Source: Sphaeroforma sirkka
Taxonomy: Eukaryota > Opisthokonta > Ichthyosporea > Ichthyophonida
Assembly: GCA_001586965.3 (NCBI GenBank)
Contig: LUCW03000516.1
Location: 1 to 20,000 of the forward strand
DNA: 20,000 bases
Direction of reading: 5' to 3'
Every line of letters begins with the position of its first letter. Positions within the stretch are counted from its first letter, which is position 1. The position numbers were made by a program, and so were the translations under genes. The notes below the pieces were generated by a model. It was given only the letters and a program-made list of their open reading frames with translations. It made no database searches and had not been told where the DNA came from. This document shows, piece by piece, positions 15,189 to 20,000 of this stretch.

Positions 15189-17713
15189 CTAGCATGGCAC
15201 TCCGTAGGCACGCAGGCGAGACACACCGCCGTCTGGGTATATGGTGAGCCTTAGGTGGGTGATGGGCGTAGTGCAGATCTGTATTTATGGAGACGCAGAA
15301 TATTAATAAGTTTGGACTGGCTGTGGGCAAGTAAAATATCTTTAACGCGCCAATGCGTGGTACATCGTTGTTTAGGAGACGCATAGTGGTGTTGTGCGTG
15401 AGGTGTTCTCTAATGCGGAAAGATATGGAGCGGATTTGGGATAGCAGAGGCTCAGAGCGAATATGATTATGATATTATTCTAAACGGCAAAACTCTTCAT
15501 GCTACAAGGAAGGGCACACTGGATTGCTACACGCACCATTGTAACTCAGTTATTGCAATCGCTCTCAAATACATGAGTGCTCACACCCGGTATGTTCTCG
15601 CATCCCTTCAGAACTGCGATTAGCTAGGCGTAGTCCATGTAACAAACTAATTCGAAAACACCACACTGACACAACGCGAAAATAGTATGATTTCTGCGCC
15701 GAACTATACATATGTTGTCCCCCATAGAACCTTGTTATACTTGAATACCCTGCAAACTGTAATATTTGAGGTATTGCACCTTTATGCTCGTGAGCGTCAT
15801 AGTTGTACAATAATTTCGAAGGAAGTTAATGAATATCAAAAAACAAATTTATCAATAGTGCCATACCATTTATACCACAAGAATGGTTTAACCCATCGAA
15901 TCGGGACATTTTTCGAGCATTGCGACTGAGAATGGTCAATAACTTAACCATATGTGGACCAGATCATGCTGCATGCTGAATTCCGAGGCAGTGCATGGAT
16001 GGATACATTCATAATTTACACACAAGTATACATATATTTCTATATATAAACCTACCGATTCTTTCTCCACCTCCTCGTGGGCTGCCAGTTTACATCTGGT
16101 GACCAGCGGCATCCAGGCCGCGCCAGGGAATTCACCACTACTGTTAAGGGTCGCTACATCGGAACCTGATGCCAAAACACAATCAATTAAGGTGTTGTTC
16201 TATCCAAGTATTCCGAGTACAGGTCCAAGCATCGATTAACTCATGTTTAGTAGATTTGGCAATTTCAAGTGCGCGCGATACTCAGTCGGACATATCCACA
16301 ATAAGAAGCATAGGTTATTGGGCCCTATTCGCAGCGCAGCATAATGTTTGTGTGTGCGTATTGCTGATACTTATAGATGATGTACTGAAGGTGTGATATC
16401 TGTATGTGTATCACCAGACATGCTCAAGTCAAAATCTATCTTGTTCATTGCTGCTACCTACCTAATACATTAGTCGGGACATACGAAGAGTCACTCCATA
16501 GGTTTGCTTCGCCGTCTCCAACAATGATAACCTTTCCACAACTCCCTGCATACCTTCATAGAGGCAGCCTTCGACTTGACATGATTCAGGGAAGTTTCCT
16601 TTGAAGTGGTTTGTGTCGATGAGTACGCTACTCACAATCCCTCTGTGGCCCAGTTTGACTACAGCCCAGTCGTCTCCGGGTAGCACGAGTAATCCGTTAG
16701 AACCCATCTGTGTGTATGACATGAGAACAGGCAATGTCAAAAGGCAGTGATGAATGAGGTGAAAGTATTTGACATCTATATTGGCAGTATTGATAATCGG
16801 TCTGCGTACTTCATCCTCGACGATAATTGTCTAGTACCATACAATCAACAGAGCCATGACACACACACACACATCCCAAAGATCAGTAAAGTAGACTATC
16901 TTATCCCAGATTGATATCGTGACGTACCTCTAGGATAGCAGGACGGTCGTCTTTGCGCTTGGTCTGCCATCCCTCGTCCATCGTCGGTGCACGCCCACAG
17001 GAGATCAAATTCGAAATACTGCCATAGTGCGCATTGCTATGCCCAACGCCAGTGCCGCTGTAGTACAAAACCACAATCAACCGATCAGCTGGAGGGGTTG
17101 GCAGGTTAAATAAATGTACACATATCATATGCTTTGCTGCTATATTCAATGACAGTTTTCCTTTCGTATATAAGAAAAAGACTTCTTACCAGCTATCATG
17201 TTCTAGTATGATTTACCGCAATCTGTCAATAATGTCCACAGCCGGTGGTCAATCTTCAAACCGTCAATTCTACTCCCTCAATCGCGATACGCATTTGAGA
17301 TCACGCTTTGAGCTTTCACAAGCAAATACACTCAACAAGTGTGTGTATGGAAAATTGCAATTTGCTAACAGCGTTGTTATGAGATGTAAGTAGAAGTGCA
17401 ACCGGATTACCCGTTGATGACATAGGCAAGATCCATCCGCTTCTTGTTGGTGATATGCTTCTCCCAGTTCACCTTTGGTTGACCATAAATACGCAGACGG
17501 GCCACTCCACCATCTGGGAAGATGTTCAATCTGGAGATATTAAGATTGATTGGAAGATAAGATTGATTGGAAAATGTTCCATCTGAAGATTTTAAGATTG
17601 ATTGTAAGTGGGGTTTAGGGTTTGGGATCCACAATATATAAGTATCAATACCCATAACAGATATAGCGTGCATTTGGACCAATTGTTTATCAAATTACAG
17701 TATATTTATATAT

Positions 17714-17767
<54 letters not shown>

Positions 17768-17919
17768 GTCATGGTAACGGAATGATACTAGACTTTTGGC
17801 AGTGAAAATATTTGATCGGGAAGATCATTTGTGAAAACACTATTAGGGTATACAGTAAGTGTGTGGCGGTGGAACAGCAAGCAACTACAACATTAATTCA
17901 ATACTATATATATCTATAA

Positions 17920-18008
<89 letters not shown>

Positions 18009-18169
18009 CATACAAATATATACATATATATATATATATACATATACATATAAATATATGTATATATGAGTGATTAAACCTGTTATTTGTGTCAGTCTAG
18101 GTATCGCGTACAAATCACTGACAATGTATATATATATACACACACACACACATATATATATATATACAT

Positions 18170-18220
<51 letters not shown>

Positions 18221-20000
18221 TACGTATAGGTTAGAAAATCAGTATATTATGTAAAGTAAATCCGCACATACTTGCTGGTAGCCAATACGAGACAGTCGCA
18301 ATACACCAACAAACCACCAGTGATATCGTCGCCTAGGCTTGCATACACCAACCTATATCAAGTGCAATATATTTCACCAAGACTACAACACAATACCTGA
18401 CGTGTGTGCAGGCACGCTGACCGGCGATTGTGAAATAGTTGCGGCTAGTCTCGGGATAGCCAGCACCCATAGGTGTGCGTTCAATCAAGTGTTCCCAAGT
18501 ATCGCTATTATAAGCTTCTGCTTTTGCATAGGCGTCCTTGCTGGCAATTGTCCCTATTTCGTTGTTGAAATCGCTGGGCTGAGGGAGAGAGCTGTCGTCC
18601 TCAATCCACGCGCCCTGCGATTACGCAAAGAAGACCTCAGAGTTAGAAAAGCACACACTTGCATATGGCTAGGTTTAGTATGCACAAGAAAGTAGGTCGT
18701 GTACAGCCCGCATCGTATGCATAGAACACTCACAGTTTATCATGGGCATGTACGTGTCACAGCATGGACACGAGTTGATGTATAAGCAGAGGGTAACAAG
18801 AACTGGTTAAGTATCTTACCTGGAGAGAAGCCCTGGGGGCATAGTTGCCAGAGAAGAAAGCTGTATCGATCTCGACGTGAGATATATCTGCCCCCCCTCC
18901 CAGCTTAATAATACACCAGTCATGTCCAGGGGTTCGCTTCCGGCGCGTTTCCCATCCGTCCATCCACTTTCCGAACTCCGTGAACTCAGTGGCAATGAAA
19001 ATAGGAGTCTCAACCTGTCAGGATGTTAGGTAAGGGTCCAGGGTGAGAAACATGTGCACACAACCTTATCAATTAAAATGATACGCTTAAACAGAATGTC
19101 GTCGACGCAAGATAGAGTATCAGCCGAGTTCAGGATATGCAAACTATACTATATTAGATAAGCGAACGTACGTTTTTGGTCCTAATTCAATACATGTGCG
19201 AGGGAGCACAATTAAGACTGGGTGAATATTTGAGTGTTCTCTCCCGGATAGTCACTAACGACTTGAGAAGTAATAGGTTATCGAGTAATAATCTCGCGTC
19301 AGGGCAAATACTGAGTTCACATCAAGGGTTTCATAACATTTTATCAATGTGCACAGGGCGTATGCTATTTACGAAACTCTGATTGTGCCAAATAACTCGT
19401 ACACAAAAACCTATGCGTTTGTACAAATGCATGAGTACGACCTTATTGTATATACATGTGTGTGAAAAGATAAAAATCAAATACTCACAGAACAGTCGAG
19501 TCTTCTGAACCCCCATATGTGTGAATAGTTGGATCTGAGATGCAACAAATATTGAGTATATGTTGGGTAGAACAAAGAGCGTTTGAATTATCCCAAATAG
19601 TGGTGGTTTCCTAAGCTGCTGCTTTCAAATGCACAAGATCTGTATAATCAGATCGGCCTGAATTCAACATGAACATTTCTTTCAGATGCAGATTCATGGC
19701 TGGTGCGACATGGTCAGTTAATAAAGATACACAAAATGAGCTGAATGATTGTATCTCACTACTGACTGATTTGCAACAATAGGTCATTCAAAGTCCAGAT
19801 CCTACACTATCTGATTTGTAGGCCTGTGTCATCGCTTTCCTCTAATGAAGGGACTCAGTGACAGCTTCCGCCTGAACACACTTGAACAGATTCCCATGTT
19901 TACAAAACAGTGTGGTCGATAGTTTAAAAATGGTGTAGAATTGATCTAGTACATACCTTCAACATGTTATCCGCTGCCGCGAAGAAATTGTCCGTCGCGA
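15189..20000 (-). CDS. ALLC: Allantoicase copy 2, inverted, 5' end outside the window
   Basis: Second allantoicase gene, read from right to left. Exons: 19957-20000 (exon 2, partial), 18820-19014, 18397-18614, 17411-17530, 16928-17057, 16554-16707, 16056-16165, 15189-15278 with stop TAG. Exons 3-9 have exactly the lengths and phases of copy 1 and stay open, so the visible part looks functional. By copy 1 numbering it differs at L175I, M204K, A212T, T215K, K238S, A239I, T243I, R249P and E256Q; exons 3, 7, 8 and 9 encode the same protein. E256Q changes the GWET block of repeat 2 to GWQT. The intron 5 donor is GTAATC instead of GTAAGC. It lies tail to tail with copy 1, their stop codons about 4.2 kb apart. 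Exon 1 should lie beyond the right edge, if it was duplicated. Confidence 0.92.
17131..17383. other. About 250-bp segment present only in arm 2 (intron 5)
   Basis: Intron 5 is 109 bp in copy 1 and 353 bp here. Both ends of the intron align between arms, but the central part has no counterpart. No terminal repeats, target-site duplication, tail or coding motif were recognised, so it may be an unclassified insertion or an older allele lost from arm 1. Confidence 0.6.
17535..18226. repeat. Expanded intron 4 of copy 2 with several microsatellites
   Basis: Intron 4 is 866 bp here against 386 bp in copy 1. It holds TA tracts at about 17700-17764 and 17904-18068, and a TA/CA/TA compound tract at about 18126-18226. 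Short unique pieces separate them. A motif around TTAAGATTGATTG is repeated near 17541-17603, a local tandem duplication next to the exon 5 acceptor. Confidence 0.85.

Larger units (their letters stand above)
15020..20000 (-). repeat. Right arm of the large inverted duplication
   Basis: Reverse complement of 6781-11160, longer because of expansions in introns 4 and 5. It runs off the window at 20000, inside exon 2 of the gene copy. Coding segments match at nearly every base outside exons 5 and 6. Confidence 0.93.

Overview
The window is nuclear DNA from a eukaryote: its genes carry GT-AG introns of about 0.1 to 0.95 kb, it is rich in TA and CA microsatellites, and it holds a chromovirus-like Ty3/gypsy retroelement. 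The host gene families (allantoicase, tyrosinase) occur in many protists, fungi and invertebrates. A unicellular opisthokont relative such as an ichthyosporean would fit, but this is a guess, not a call.

Layout. Bases 1 to about 3970 hold the 3' two thirds of a broken Ty3/gypsy element (protease, reverse transcriptase, RNase H, a DIRS-like methyltransferase-related segment, integrase, chromodomain-like tail). Its end is the left arm of a 360-bp inverted repeat (3611-3970 and 4455-4814) around a 484-bp loop. Bases 4815-6151 are intergenic and contain the upstream region of the next gene.

The main feature is an inverted duplication of a whole allantoicase gene. Copy 1 runs on the + strand (6152-10990, nine exons, 385 codons, open throughout). 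Copy 2 runs on the - strand (15189 to beyond 20000; exons 9 to 3 complete, exon 2 cut by the window edge, exon 1 outside). The copies lie tail to tail. The homologous arms span at least 6781-11160 and 15020-20000, and the outer ends cannot be seen. Between them is a 3.86-kb unique spacer with a TA tract, AT-rich DNA, a short GC-rich island and an intronless tyrosinase pseudogene (12959-14214).

Both visible allantoicase copies keep reading frame, splice phases and the conserved blocks of both allantoicase repeats, so both may be active. Nine amino-acid differences were found, and eight fall in exons 5 and 6, next to an intron 5 that differs greatly between arms; exons 3, 7, 8 and 9 encode identical protein. 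This mosaic suggests gene conversion between the arms. Allantoicase serves purine breakdown (allantoate to ureidoglycolate plus urea); nothing suggests a functional link to tyrosinase. I see no convincing new multi-gene system. The structural history of the locus is the interesting part.
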